From Malania oleifera (taxonomy: Eukaryota > Streptophyta > Magnoliopsida > Santalales > Ximeniaceae), in NCBI RefSeq assembly GCF_029873635.1, contig NC_080421.1, forward strand, positions 37,986,617 to 38,050,616: a stretch of DNA of 64,000 nt, read 5' to 3'. The notes below the pieces were generated by a model. It had not been told where the DNA came from. It was given only the letters and a program-made list of their open reading frames with translations, and did no database searches. The position numbers and the translations under genes were made by a program. Positions 45,976-58,565 of this stretch are shown one piece after another (position 1 is the first letter of the stretch; every line of letters starts with the position of its first letter).

Positions 45976-48888
45976 GTCTTTTTTTTTTTATTTTTTTTTT
46001 TTTGGTGGTAATGATAACATAATTCTATCATTATCTCAAAATTTATGAATATGACATTCTATCTCCGCAGTTTTTGAAACCTAACAAAAAGATTGTCCCA
46101 AGACTTAGTTTATTGATGAAATAAACCTTTTTTGTTAGTCAATTTTCAATCAATTATTAAGTCCATGTGAATTTTTTTTTAACTTTAATAAAATGATATT
46201 TTCTTTACCCTTTTATTCAATTATGACAGGAAAGTGATATCAACTTAATCTATTAAGTTGAGAAAAGGACATCAACATATTTAATTTGCATAAAAATTGT
46301 GTAAAACAAACATTTTGGAGCATTACAATAAATTTAAGTATTTCTAATTTATTAATATTTTTATTTATTTATTTTATTTATTTTAGAATTTTAAAAATAA
46401 ATGCAATGTGTCATGCTTATGTCAATTGGTGGATCCGAACCAGTTAGACCTCTTGGACCAATCAACCCAAAAATTGGTTGGTGTGCAATTTTTTTACCAA
46501 TTAAATTATTAAAAAATTGTATTTATTTTATTAAAACTGATGTCATTTTCCTAATTTATTTAATCATAATTGATGAAAATGAATAAAGCTATTATTTCAT
46601 TGAGGGTGAAATTCATTTTTTCATATATACTTAATTGTTGAGTAAAGAAAACTTCGTTTTGTCCATAAGTAAAATTTTGGGGGGTTTTTTTTTTTTATAT
46701 TATTTTTCATAAACTTAGGGAGTGCAATGTCATATTTAAAAAACCTAAAGCACATCGATAGATTTTACACTTATTTTTACTAACACCTGTTTTTTTTTTT
46801 GGAAAATGAAGTTGCTAAAATTAAATTTATAAGTTGTAAATTTTGGTGCCAAATAATAAGTGCCAAAGTTTTCATTGCTAAATCATTTTTTTGACATAAC
46901 ATAAAAGTTGATAAATATATAATTTTTGAATATTTAATTATTTGAGCGTTTAAAATATTATTGCATCTCTAATATTTTTTTTTTTTCGATAATTTCAAAA
47001 ATTGTTAAAACACATCACTTATTTTGACAAAAGGTATACTTTGTTGCGGTGATTGAAAGTATAAAACTTGTGATCAATGGTTGATTAATGTAAAAAAACA
47101 GGTTTGAATATTTATTTTTAAACATTCAATATTGATATCATCAATAATAAAATCTTTAGGTTATGTTATGTTCACAAAATAGTTATTTTTAATAAAACAA
47201 AAGTGTGTTGAATCAAGAATATATAGCAAGCGTCTCTATTATACACACTTTTATTCAATCTTCACTTACGAAAAGTTAAGCTGACACAGTAGGCATCACA
47301 ATATTGCGCAAAGAGTTTTGCTTGAAGAAAAAGAAGGAATGTATAGCACACGTGCAAAATCTAAGCAACTATCACATGAATATTCTACCACATTAGATAT
47401 TCAAGAATTAATATATGAAATTTTAATAAATTTGGAACAAATTGTATTGAGAAGTAACATGTGTTGAACTTGCAATGCATTTGTTTGTTAATATTCTCTT
47501 GTAAGAAAATATGGAAGAGATTTTCTTCTTATTTAATAAATTCTATTTAAAATCAAGAATAGATAATATTACTAACCATCTTGCAAAAATTTGTTTTGAA
47601 ACTAAATTTTGAACATCCCCTTTTAGAACTTCTTTTGAAACTTTGCAATCAATTCTCAGTAAAAAATCTTTGATAAAAAATCATTTTTGAATTTTTTTTA
47701 ATATAATACTATTGATAAAATATCTTTCTAAATAATAGAACAATTTAATTGAGGTCTTGGCTAGTTGTTGGAATGGAATTGAATTAGATGCTCCTGACTC
47801 TCTAATCTTTGCTTTAAAATGCCGTCAAATCTAAGTTGGAAGCCAAAGCCATATGTTTTAACAATTATAATGGCTTTTAGGTTTGGAATACTATCACATA
47901 TATGGAAGATTTTTTACTTGACTTTTGATCATTTGAACAAGGGAAATATGTTTGAAAGATTGCCAAAGATGGATTTTCTTAAGTCTTTAAAATTCTAATT
48001 AATTTTTCACAAATTTGACAAAAAATTGGCACATAATTAAGACATCTTAAAAAATTTTATAATTGATTTTTGTCTTTAATCTCATTTGAAAATTTATTAA
48101 CGTATACTCTATAGATTGATGAATTGGTTTATGATTCTTTAATAAATCTCGTGATCTAAAAATCTAATCTTAGAATATATTTCTAGTCACCTCCCTTCTT
48201 TCTGCTTGCTTTCTCCTTCCTTCACATTTATATGATTCCCTATTTAATTCCCTATCCTTTGTGTAGGATACCGGAGTCCCCCCCCCCCCCCCCCCCCCCC
48301 ACCTCTGGGGGTTTTTGGTATCAGATTTCAAACATCCCAATTACAATTTTTACATAGTTATTCAACCATTGGTTAAACACAAGCATAGGAACTAAATTAA
48401 CAAAAAAAGCTTGTTAAGATTTGCATAGTAGTGACAAACACATGTTATTCGGCTTGTTGGAAGCCTATTCTTTAGATAGAAAACTAATAGTGTCATGGCT
48501 CACATGATAGTATAGGGAAGAGTGCCAAAGGATCCCATGTGCACAAAGGTTTGGGCACAACCAAATCAACAAATCAAATTAAATGTTGAGCCCCTGGGTC
48601 TATTACTCAATTTGATAGTTATAATTAAGTTCTTCACACAATAAGAACAAATTAATTTTGAAGCATATATTGGGCGTACTGAATAATTTCTCCTTCTCTA
48701 GACACCATTAACTACATCCTTCTTTATAATAACGTGGAACAAGTTGAAGAGAGGATCAATTTGGAAACAAGCTATAACCAAGTCCCAACGAGAATTACAT
48801 TGCTCCTGCAATCTTAAACATAGAGCCGTTGCTAGCTCCAATATATATTTACGAGCGCGCAAACACCATCACACACACAAACACACAC

Positions 48889-48980
<92 letters not shown>

Positions 48981-49040
48981 AATTGATCAAAGGCGTGATC
49001 CTTCGAAAGACTACCACAGAACACAACTGCAATCAATACA
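45976..49040. other. AT-rich intergenic DNA downstream of the DUF761 gene
   Basis: No coding sequence or element is supported. A poly-C tract of about 24 C lies at 48278-48301. It is followed by TGGTATCAGATTTC at 48315, a weak resemblance to a copia primer site. Simple repeats at 48890-48981 end close to the DUF761 stop codon. Confidence 0.5.
48890..48981. repeat. (TA)n then (GA)n microsatellite
   Basis: About 30 TA units followed by about 14 GA units. Apparent open frames across it (YIYIYI, RERERE) are artefacts. Confidence 0.95.
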
Positions 49041-49604
49041 CTACAAATCCCGCGCCAGCGTCTCCTGCATCTTCATCTCCGCCCGGAACCTCGTGATGAA
49101 CTCCTCCGCCCTTTCGTCTATTCCACGCATTTGCGGCGACGCCACCGCCAGCGACTCCCACAACTCGTCTCCCACCGGGGCCGCCTTCCCTCTCTCCTTG
49201 CTCGTTCCCGCAGTCAGCTTCTTCGCCACCGGAGTTGACCACAGACGCTCCGCCACCACCAGCTTCCCGGGCAGCGACTCTTTAAAAAGCTCGTCGACGT
49301 AGACTGGCGCAACGCTCTTATGGCTGCGCCGGTGGTGACGAAGAGACCGGCCCGCCGGTTGTGCAAGCAGCAGTCTTTTACGTCGAGAACCGTGGGCTCG
49401 AAGGTACAGAGAAGGCAAGGGAACGCCGCCGGCTCTGCGAGCGGCGGCGGCGGCGTAAAGTGGTGATGATTTCCTGGAAGGCTTTTTGAAGGATTTGGAA
49501 GAGTGGAGTTTGTGGAGCAGTTTGGTTTGGAGTTTGGCGGTTAAGCCCTTCCACGCCCTTCTGGCCGGCAGAAGGCTTTTTCCGATGACTTTGAGGGAAA
49601 ACAT
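49041..49604 (-). CDS. DUF761 family protein, 187 aa
   Basis: A small basic plant protein of unknown biochemical role. The C-terminus holds the DUF761 signature: DERAEEFITRFRAEMKMQ (about residues 165-182), where the family has D-x-RAEEFI-x-RF and a final MQ. The N-terminus starts MFSLKVIGKSLLPARRAWKG and is rich in Lys and Arg, with HRRSHKSVAPVYVDELF in the middle. The frame is open back to 49742. I chose the ATG at 49604 because a TATA box (CTTTATAAATA) lies at 49667-49657, only ~55-60 bp upstream; the ATG at 49742 is upstream of that box. One exon, GC-rich against AT-rich flanks. It is the only intact-looking host gene in the window. Homologues are often described as cotton-fibre-expressed proteins, but function is inferred by name only. 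Confidence 0.83.
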   Translation of the reverse strand: MFSLKVIGKSLLPARRAWKGLTAKLQTKLLHKLHSSKSFKKPSRKSSPLYAAAAARRAGGVPLPSLYLRAHGSRRKRLLLAQPAGRSLRHHRRSHKSVAPVYVDELFKESLPGKLVVAERLWSTPVAKKLTAGTSKERGKAAPVGDELWESLAVASPQMRGIDERAEEFITRFRAEMKMQETLARDL

Positions 49605-49656
49605 GAGAACTGGAGTGTGGCGGAGCGGAGGAGGTGGCAAGAAAAATGGCTGCCTG

Positions 49657-49667
49657 TATTTATAAAG
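49657..49667 (-). promoter_or_regulatory. TATA box of the DUF761 gene
   Basis: CTTTATAAATA on the minus strand, about 53-63 bp before the chosen start codon. This gives a predicted transcription start near 49630 and a short leader. Confidence 0.65.
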
Positions 49668-49742
49668 GGGAAGCCCAGATGATGATCGGAGAAGGTGAGG
49701 TTCATATTCGTCGGTAACTGGCTTAGATCTTAAGCTACGCAC

Positions 49743-50135
49743 GCGTGCTGACGTCGGGCGTAGGTGGAAATTATCAAATAATAAAGTGACAGCTGAAAAA
49801 CGGTTTTTTTTTTTGTGAGAACCATTTATATTTTTTCTTCGGTTTGGAATGAAAAAATGGGTTTGGATTCAGATTAATTTGTTTACTAACGGAGATATAA
49901 ATTCAAACATGTCTATTTAATAAACGATCATAGTTACCTTTCTATTTAAAAATATAATTTTTTTATTTTTAAGTTTTTAAAATATTTCTTATAAGGTGAC
50001 ATAATTTTTTTTTTTTAAAAATTAATACTTTTTATTTTATTTTTTAATATTTTAATAAACATACATAAAATGTAGAAAATATTACATCTTTTCAACTAAT
50101 ATTTTTTTTAATTTAATATACATATATGTGTGTGT

Positions 50136-50186
<51 letters not shown>

Positions 50187-51570
50187 ATAAATGAGTCTCT
50201 TGGTAGTTACTCAACCCAAATTCGCCTAATCAATTTATTAAAAATATTGGATTTGATTTGACCAGTTTATAAATGCGTTACCTTATGATAAAGTTAAACC
50301 CGACTTAAACGGATGCATCACATATCACCCATTGGATTTCAGCCTTTTTTCTACCCATGTTTTTATGTAAAGAAATAGGAAAATTGGGAATTTGTGGATT
50401 GGCGGTGGGACTGTGCAAGATTGCCTTTAGGGATTTATATTCTCTCCGTCTCCCAACCACTAAGTTTGGGAAAATTATTAAATTATTAGTGAGTCAGCAT
50501 AATTATTTCTTATTTTAAAAACTATTTTTAATTTTTAATTTTAAATAATTTTAAGTTATTTTAAGAAAATTTATATTGAACAATTACCTTTTAGTTCACA
50601 ATTATTTAAAATTTAAGGATATAATTGATTGTGTAAAACATAATGTGATTAAACTCTTTAATTTCTCTTAAGTTTGTTGACTTTATTTTTAAGGTAATAT
50701 GTGTTTTGACATATTTAGAATAGGAAGCTCTGACTCTTTAAATAAGGAAAATTATAGAGAGGACCTCTCCCTCTACATATTCGTATGCTTGTATTTTAGA
50801 TACTAAATACATGTATTTGTATTTTAGATACTAAACATATAATATATTTATTTTATATTTATTAATATCAGACATATAAACTGGAAGATCATTTCTAATA
50901 TATTTAGAGTTTAGGAAACAAACAACACGTAAAGGGGAGGTTTCCTATTTAATTTCTCTTAAAATAAATGATTTTTTTTTGTTTTTCTTTTTTCTCACCC
51001 GTTCTCTTTCACAAAACATGCTATGTAGAAACAATTGGGAGTGACATTAATGACTTGCTTTATTGGGATGTTTTGATCTAATCAACCCCGAGGGCAATTT
51101 AATTACATGAAATTACATGTTCTCACGAAATTGTTACTACAAGGTTTAAAAATTTAATAATTAATGAGCTAGTTGGCTTCATTGCATTAATTGGACACTC
51201 AGCTTGTAGGTTAATTAGCAGACAGTGGCTCTAGCTATATCAGTATATATATATATATATATATATTGATGACGTGGGAACTCCAACCATCTACGGGTTC
51301 TTTGGACCCCTAGTGCAAAACCAAACTTATAGGAATGGAAATGTTGTCACTCGCCCATTGATGCACCCCTAGTAATTCATTGTGCAAATCCTAAGTCGGG
51401 AATCAAACATGTGACCTTGGGGTCACTAAAGTTACAAGTCCACTCTTACTACTTGAACAAGCCCAGTTGGACTCTAACTATATCAATATTGCTTTGGCCT
51501 CTGGCTACAACTACTGTGGTAAGAGAGAGCTAGGCTAGCCAAGCAAGCGCGGTGCAACAATAAGCACACC
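49743..51570. other. AT-rich intergenic DNA upstream of the DUF761 gene
   Basis: No gene seen. It contains (TA)n tracts at 50139-50181 and 51243-51265 and long T/A runs. Confidence 0.5.
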
Positions 51571-51719
51571 TCACTTGCCACCACGTAGAATATTAAATAC
51601 CATCATCACTAACACATTTATAGTTGACAGCTTAGTAAGAAGACAACACACTAGCTGCTGCAAGCCCATGCAAAATAGACACCCCCCATATTGGCCCCTC
51701 GCTTCTCTTCCCTACAAGC

Positions 51720-51893
51720 CAGCCAAATGCTTGACACTATACACTGGGCTCCCTCGTCCACCCCAATTCACCATCACCCCTCACCATTTCCATCCTTACT
51801 CTTTGCTCCCTCTCTTATCTTCCTCGCTGACAACTAGGATATTACTACTAATCTTGCTCTATTCGCTTCTCTTAGTGGTAGTACTTGGTAAAC
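51720..51893 (+). pseudogene. Possible 5' end of a secreted-protein gene, split by a solo LTR
   Basis: A hydrophobic run TTRILLLILLYSLLLVVVLG (about 51830-51889) resembles a signal peptide and stops exactly where the solo LTR begins. On the other side of the LTR (53906-54016) a basic segment NNHWRRWLERLKVINKPFRK continues, with IKSEG after it. INKP...IKS is reminiscent of the activation peptide of neprosin-type proteins (DUF4409). The two halves are out of frame by one base and no further domain follows, so this is only a candidate decayed gene. Confidence 0.3.
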
Positions 51894-53900
51894 TGTTAGC
51901 TTTGGTGTATTCCCAAGAAGGGGGTTAATTGGATATTTAAAAAATTTATCCCTACATTAACCAATCTAGCAACAGTATTATACAAACCTAATGTCTTTCT
52001 ATTTAATCATAAACCCAATTAACACATGTACAACATATAATGAGTTAAACAAAATACATACATGTGCTGAAAATGAAAGTATGGAATATAAATTGCAAAA
52101 GTAAAAAGTACACACACGATATGTTATCGGGGTCCGGTCAACTGTGCCTACGTCCCCGCCTTGGCTACACCAACACAAAGATTCCACTACAACTCACTTA
52201 ACGGGCGGAGCAGCACCGTTTACAACCAGGTCAATTAGCGGGGCTAATCTCAACCTACACCATACCAGGATGGTGCACCTAACTTTCCTAACCGGGTCTA
52301 AGCTAATCTGGGACTATTCAACAGGGCTAGTCTCCCTCTTCAGGCCCACACCTGGAATACAACAAACAATATAATTTTTGTGTACACGAAAATGTGTTTC
52401 TCAACTAAGTAGACTATGTACTACAATACAATACGGTATAATCATTGCACATCAATAATATAAGAACTATAAGCTTTGTGCAATGTGTTCAACTACACTC
52501 TAACACATATCAATATGCAACACGTAGAGCGTACAATTAATCTATCTTTAAAACCAAGTATCAATGTTGATCAATCAAAGCAAGGCCTTCAAAGATTTGC
52601 AACAAGAGTGTTCAAAATATATCACAAATGATTTTCTAAAAAATATAGCTCAAGAGATATTTGAAAAGTTTGCTTGTGAAAAATATATTTGCACAATAAA
52701 AATATAAGCTAAATGAGTCTTACAATAACAATATAAAGACTCACTAGGCTATAATATTTTTCCCACACCCAGATTTATTAAATGAAATCAGGAGAAAAAT
52801 CTTTGCTTTACTCTCACTTTGAAAATCAAACAATAATGAATATGTTGAGAGTATCTAGCAATGACAAACAATAAATAATCACTCACAAAGTAAGATTTCT
52901 CAACGGAATGAAGGTATTTGAGTGTTATGGGGTTGGAATGAACAAATAGGGTTTAGGAAATTTGAGAGAATTTTTGGCTAATCCTATTTGCTAATCACAA
53001 CAAATCTAAGCAAATGAGCCCCTATATATAGAGAGAGGCCAAATTATGACTGTTGGGGACACAAAGGGTATTATTAAATTTGTTTTAAAACCCATTAAGA
53101 AAATTAACGTTGTTTACTTAATTTTAACCTCAATAAAAAATAATTTAACCCGAGAGATTCCGGTGCCCGGTTTGAGGTTCGGGTGCCCAAATAGACTCAG
53201 TCAAAAAATCAGTTCTTAAAGGTTCAGGTGCCTGAAGCTAGGTTCGGTTAACCGAACGGTCTACTTCAGTCGCCTGAGGCCTTTTTGAATGCAACGTTCG
53301 GCCACCCGGGTTGGTGAAAAGCACTCTAACATAGGTTCAGTCACCTGAGGGTGATACGTTCATTACAGGTTCAGTCGCCCGAAACCTAGTCAACCTACTG
53401 ACTTCTCAGAGGTTCGGGTGACCGAGGTGATTTGAACACCAAGGGTTCGGTTGCCCAACCTCTCATAGTGTTTTTCATTTTAAATCCAATTTTGACTTAT
53501 TTAATTCCCCATATATAATAAGTGATGTTGGGGACTATGCTAAGTATTGTGCAAGGACCTAGGGGTCGATCTAAGGTCATTTTTTTTATCGAAAAAAATT
53601 CTGCGTCGGTCAACCGAAGGCTGATCCCTAAGGTCAAACTACGGTCTTGAGCTTTAGTTCCTACATATATGTCATGCATTAATTATTATAGACCGTTCCT
53701 ATATTACTATTACAGACCCAATATTAAACTTATAAAATAACAACAATGAATCTTCTGGGTCTTCTTTTGCTTCAAGTCATTGTGTGCCGCATGCCATCAA
53801 TATGATCCAGTTAGTATGACCCTGCACACAAACTTGAAATCCATCAAATACAAAGAGTATTTGTCATTATCAAAACTGGGAATGACCTATAAGGTCAACA
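51894..53900 (-). mobile_element. Solo LTR, SIRE-like copia, 2007 bp
   Basis: On the minus strand it starts TGTTGACCTTATAGGTCATT followed by TTTTGATAATGACAAA, the usual opening of SIRE/Maximus LTRs, and ends AAGCTAACA. The minus-strand U5 has GCCAAGGCGGGGACGTAGGC (about 52160), close to the text at 56445 in another LTR. Flanks are TAAAC (51889-51893) and GAAAC (53901-53905), a 5-bp duplication with one mismatch. The centre (53160-53460) has repeated GGTTCGGGTGCCC / GTTCAGTCGCCTGA motifs. There is no internal domain. Confidence 0.72.
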
Positions 53901-54140
53901 GAAACAACCATTGGAGACGCTGGCTTGAGCGGCTAAAGGTGATCAATAAACCCTTTCGAAAAATCAAGTCAGAGGGTAGCATCACCGAGCTCTATGATGA
54001 GAATAGGAAATTTTGAGACCTAGGACCCTCTCTTTGCCCAACTTTCATCTTGCCCCTCGCCTTGTTTACATTGAAAAAGGTGTGTTGCTGTGTGGGCATA
54101 TGCACTTGTATATAATTTGTTTGTATGTTTGTGTGCATGC

Positions 54141-54141
<1 letters not shown>

Positions 54142-54182
<41 letters not shown>

Positions 54183-54204
54183 AAGAGAGAGAGAAAGAGA
54201 GAGA
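54142..54204. repeat. (GA)n microsatellite
   Basis: About 30 GA units with a few AAAG interruptions. Confidence 0.95.
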
Positions 54205-54433
54205 TGACTAAATATTTAAAGTTTTTTGTTTTTCTCTCTTCTTTATTGTATATCCTTCTAACAAGTCAAAAATTCGATCAAAGAGAAGTAAACAAAATCA
54301 ACTTTAGGGTTGCAAGGAATCATATATCCAGGATGTCTAGAAACATGCTTGCACTCTTGACAAAGCTGTAGCGGCAGAGAGCGTAATGATGGAGAAGAAA
54401 AGGAAGGTGAACAAACATTTAGGACCCAATGGT

Positions 54434-55025
54434 TGTTGGCTTTTCTAGGTTTCATCCCATTTTGATATTGACAAACCAAGACATCTAATTATGTTACTAA
54501 GTATGTTTACAAGGATTAAGGTATTAAGTACAATAACATATGCAAATTGAAAAGCCATGAAGCATACAAGACGATGACAATTGGCTTTGAACATTAAGCA
54601 TATTAAGACTAAACTTAAAGACTCTGAAGATATTTATGGTGCTCATGGAGTCCAAGCTTGAAGAATTTAAAGAAGTTATTTCATGGATTTTGCAAATAGG
54701 ACCTATGTAAGTACACTTTCATTGATTAGGTGAAGAAGCTCAAACGTAACCTTAGTTGGACCCTAAGCACTCTATATTCTATTGAAAATCATTTTTAATA
54801 TGCAAAAATTGTTTCAAGGTGCTAAAAATTATTTTACAAATGTACAAAAATTATTTCAAAGTGTTAAAATCATTTTTGGAATGAAAACCCCAAAATAAGT
54901 TTTTCAAAATTCCCTTCATGTTTCTGTTGCCGCATTGATGAGCAATTTATCATAAAAATCCAAGTTTTTATTCCTTTGTTGTAAATCTTTCTCAAGCACT
55001 TTGCAATTTCTTTGCTTATCCTTCA
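54434..55025 (+). mobile_element. SIRE-like LTR, 5' part, interrupted
   Basis: It begins TGTTGGCTTTTCTAGGTTTC and has ATTTTGATATTGACAAACC soon after. Its later part (GTTTCAAGGTGC..., TTGATGAGCAATTT) is similar to the corresponding part of the LTR starting at 55026, so both are U3 regions. It stops where the second LTR starts. Its right part was not located. Confidence 0.55.
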
Positions 55026-56786
55026 TGTTGGCCTTACAAGGTTTAGAATCTTATTTTGATGATAACAAACCAAAGGAACTTAACGTGTTTTACTAAGATA
55101 AGTTTCAGGGCTCAAAAGCTTTTATAAAGAGATCAAGCTCAAAAGTTCGTATAAAAGATCAAACTCAAGTGGTTAAAGAAGATCACATATGCTTAGAGAC
55201 ATGGCTTATGATAAAGCAAAAGTCAATTGAAGGAAGAAGCTCAAGAGAGATACAAAGAATGGAAGCCAATACATGAAGACTTAGCGCTTAGAAAGTTATA
55301 GTCTTTTAAGAAGTCTCATTTAAGTACTTCAAACAATTTCAATATGGATGCATGAAACTCTTGGGTTAATTACTTGGACCTAGATACCTTTTAAAATACT
55401 TGAAAAATATTTTTACAAGGTCAAAAGTTATTTCAAAAGGGTTCAAATTATTTTTTGAATGAAAAGCACCCAAACAAAATTCTCTAAATTCTTTTTTTTT
55501 TTCTATATCTGCGTTGATGTGCAATTTTCTCCATCAATGGTTTCTTATATTAAAAAGTGTTCAACATAAAAGTTATGGGATTTTCTCTTAGCTTTCTATT
55601 CCTACCAAGAATGTCCAATTTGTAGTTGTATAGAAAAAGTCATGACAAAAATACTAAAAGGTGGTCGAAGCTAATAGCATATTAGGCGATTGACAATATC
55701 TGATCAATTAATTGACAAGTAAACAGAACTAAGTCAGGCGACTGACCTATTAAGCTCAGGCGACTGACCCTGTACTGTTTTCAGAAATACGCTGATTTAA
55801 AAAGCACATGCGACTAACCTTTGGCCTTAGGCGACTGACCTTCGTAAATTTAAATTTAAAATGACGTGGGAAGGTTCCAAATGTGTTTACTTGGCCCCCA
55901 AACTTTGTAAAAACTTGGGGAATACTCAAAGCAACTTGGGGAATATGAAATACTACTTTTTATATCTATAAATACATGTTAAACCCAAGAATCAAACACA
56001 ACAGAAAAAGATCAAAATCAACTATTGATTAAATTCTTTCTCAATCAAAGCATTCTTGCTGAATATTTTCTGAAAGCTAAAGCTGAGTACTTGCTGATTT
56101 AAAAGCTCACGGTTCTTGTCCTCTACTTGAATTTTTCAATCTAAGAAAGAACCTGGTGACATATACTTGAGCGTCATCTTTTTATATTTATATTTAATTG
56201 AAGTATATTCATTGTGCATTCAATTGTACTAATCAGCTCCTTTGAGAGTGTTTCTTGTACACAAGAATTGTTCTTGTGTCTCTTGTTGTTTTTGACGGTT
56301 CAAGATTGTTAAATCGTTAGATTACTAAGCGTGGGGTATCGCTTGGAGAGGAGGGCTCCATCCTACTTGAGGGAGTGTGTAAATGGTTTGCTCCTCCCGA
56401 TTAAGGGAGCGGTATAGTGAAATCCTTGGGCGGTTTGCCTAAGGCGAGGACGTAGGCGGGTATAGCCGAACCTCGTAAAATCTTGGTGTCTTTCTCTTCC
56501 CTAAATCTCTTTAATTTTCTGCATATATAAATTGCGTGAATGCTTACTTAATTGTTGGAAATTAATTGGTTATTGGGAATTGCGGAAACCTTAACGGGAG
56601 TACGTTGATTGATAAATATCAAACTTTGTGGAAACCTTAAACAGAGTACGTTGATTGATAAATATCAAAGTTTGCAGAAACCTTAGAGGAATATATTGAT
56701 TGATAAATATCAAAACTCATTAACTTATTGATTAAATTCAAGTAACTTATTTGATATCAAAATCTGAATTTTGGAAGCTTGCTGAA
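55026..56786 (+). mobile_element. SIRE-like LTR, nearly complete, cut at right by another LTR
   Basis: It begins TGTTGGCCTTACAAGGTTTA followed by TTTTGATGATAACAAACC. U3 contains repeated AGGCGACTGACC phrases (55680-55850). The R/U5 part has GGCGGTTTGCCTAAGGCGAG and GACGTAGGCGGGTATAGCCG (about 56430-56470), standard for this lineage. A 47-bp unit with GTACGTTGATTGATAAATAT is repeated three times at 56585-56725. It ends at CTGAA/TGTAACGCC, where a gypsy-type LTR begins. Confidence 0.65.
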
Positions 56787-57840
56787 TGTAACGCCTCGAA
56801 CCCAAAACTGGGGTCCGAAGTGTTATTTAAAAATAATAAATCTCTGATACCAAATAATTATATAGCGGAAGACCTCAATATTTATATACCAGAGTACTAA
56901 ACACCTTTTATTGCAAGAATATCTCCAATAACAAATTTAAATACATTCTTAGAAATTCTAAGATGTTTATAAATAATGAACTTAATTATTAATCTAAACT
57001 ATTATTTCTAACACCACCAACGCTTTTGTTGAGCTACTCTGATTTCTATCTCTCTCCATAGGGCATCTGAAAAATATTTGATAATGATGAGGTGAGACAC
57101 TTCTTAGTAAGGATGGAATAAATTATTATTAGTGTGTGGTAGATGAGTTTTAGGGTATACAAAATATAATTATTTGTTAAATGACAACAACTGTTAAAAC
57201 ACTTATAGATTGTATTCACATATGGAACATTATTTTAAAAGTGAGAGTTCCCAAGGATTGGGGAGATTACACGCTCCTACATATAACACCCCTTTGCTTT
57301 GATACCTTATGTAAACTTACCCATTTAATTTGGGTGTGGCTACAACTGATACCTATTAGGGCACTCGCCTTACTCAACAAGCTCTCGGGCGGAGAGTCTT
57401 ACCTCACTGTAATTTGTTTATGCATTTTAATTTACATACATGTACTCACACACATTCATCATCAATCATACCACAAAATCCACATATACGTACTTTTCAT
57501 AATAACACAACATATCCAAAATCATAATGTAATCAATTCACCGACACATACTCACACCCACCAAGGATAATGCACAAGTACTTCAGTCTTCATCATTCTC
57601 ACTGTGTACCGAACAAATCTCAATAGGTAGCCCACACAGGGACTTTCACAGATACAATACACACAACACCATTCATATCACATCGACAAAAATGAACTCC
57701 TTATCTATCCTGCCAACATTTTTTCCCCATTTATATAAATGACAATATAACGAACTCCTCATAATTCTGCCAACGTTATATCGCAACTTATATCATGGAC
57801 AATTATTGGATATAATCCCACGAGGGAGACATTTGCAGTA
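56787..57840 (-). mobile_element. Gypsy-type LTR, incomplete
   Basis: It starts TGTAACGCCTCGAACCC. The order of landmarks is the same as in the solo LTR at 35410 and the LTR at 60040: CATCTGAAAA, then GGTGAGAC...CTTAGTAAGG, then ATTATTAGTGTGTGGTAGATG. This gives minus-strand orientation. The right end is not recognisable; LINE-like sequence takes over near 57850. Confidence 0.5.
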
Positions 57841-57849
57841 AGACTTGTG

Positions 57850-58565
57850 AAGAAAAGCATATCTAGGGTTAGCCAGCGTCAGTGACACAAAGCCACGACG
57901 GTGACCTGCGATGGTGACGGGGAAGATGACATAGCACGATCAACAGCGTCTAGTGCTAACGACGGCATCTTTGTTCTGTGCTGCCGGGAAGCTCTCGCGA
58001 AGAAAGTACCAGTGTTGGGGTGAGATTTTTTTATTCGCTGACTTGGGAGCTTGGTTGCTGAGTAAAGGGGGCAGCAGTATACAATGAGAGACAGCGTAGG
58101 TTGGGGAAAACTCGGGGAAGCCCTAAGGGCCACTACTGCCGCCGCAACCAAACCCTTTGCTGCACCAGCAGTTCCTAGCCGCCTCAGCTCTGCCATTTCT
58201 GCAGCGCCGACGAGAGCAAAGTGGTTTCTTTTAGAGGGTTTCGCAACAGGGCAGAAGGGCTGAAAGCAGTTGCATTTCTTTCTTTCTTCTACGTCTCGTC
58301 TCCGGCATTTCTAGCAGCGGCGTTCATCTCTGGCATTGCACTGGAGTTTCATCTCCGGCGTTTGTAGCGGCTTTCGTTGTTCTATAGTAGTAGTGTTTTG
58401 ACGGCGACAACGATGAAGCTGTGACGGTGACATACAGTCGGCATTTAGTGGATCGTCGGGAAGGGACACTGCACGCTAAGGAACATCTCTATCCACAAAA
58501 GGTTTGTTTTTTATTTTTTATTTTATTTTTTGGTGTTCAATATGGAAAACAGGTAGCCGCTAGCC
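57850..58565 (+). other. Probable LINE 5' leader
   Basis: GC-rich sequence preceding LINE ORF1, with GCGGCG, TCTCCGGCG and GACGGTGAC phrases. No gene is recognised in it; the 105-residue minus-strand open frame at 57879-58196 has no domain and is probably chance. Confidence 0.4.

Noticed and set aside
48310..48330. TGGTATCAGATTTC as a copia primer-binding site
   Set aside because: Only 10 bases match and neither an LTR end nor an internal domain is adjacent.
48744..49302. Open frames on both strands over 48744-49302
   Set aside because: They read through (TA)n and (GA)n microsatellites or lie antisense to the DUF761 gene.
57181..57570. 129-residue plus-strand open frame
   Set aside because: Lies within LTR-like sequence whose landmarks are non-coding in two relatives; His/Thr-rich end is a simple repeat.
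57879..58196. 105-residue minus-strand open frame
   Set aside because: No domain, Ala/Ser-rich, antisense to a GC-rich LINE leader; chance frame.
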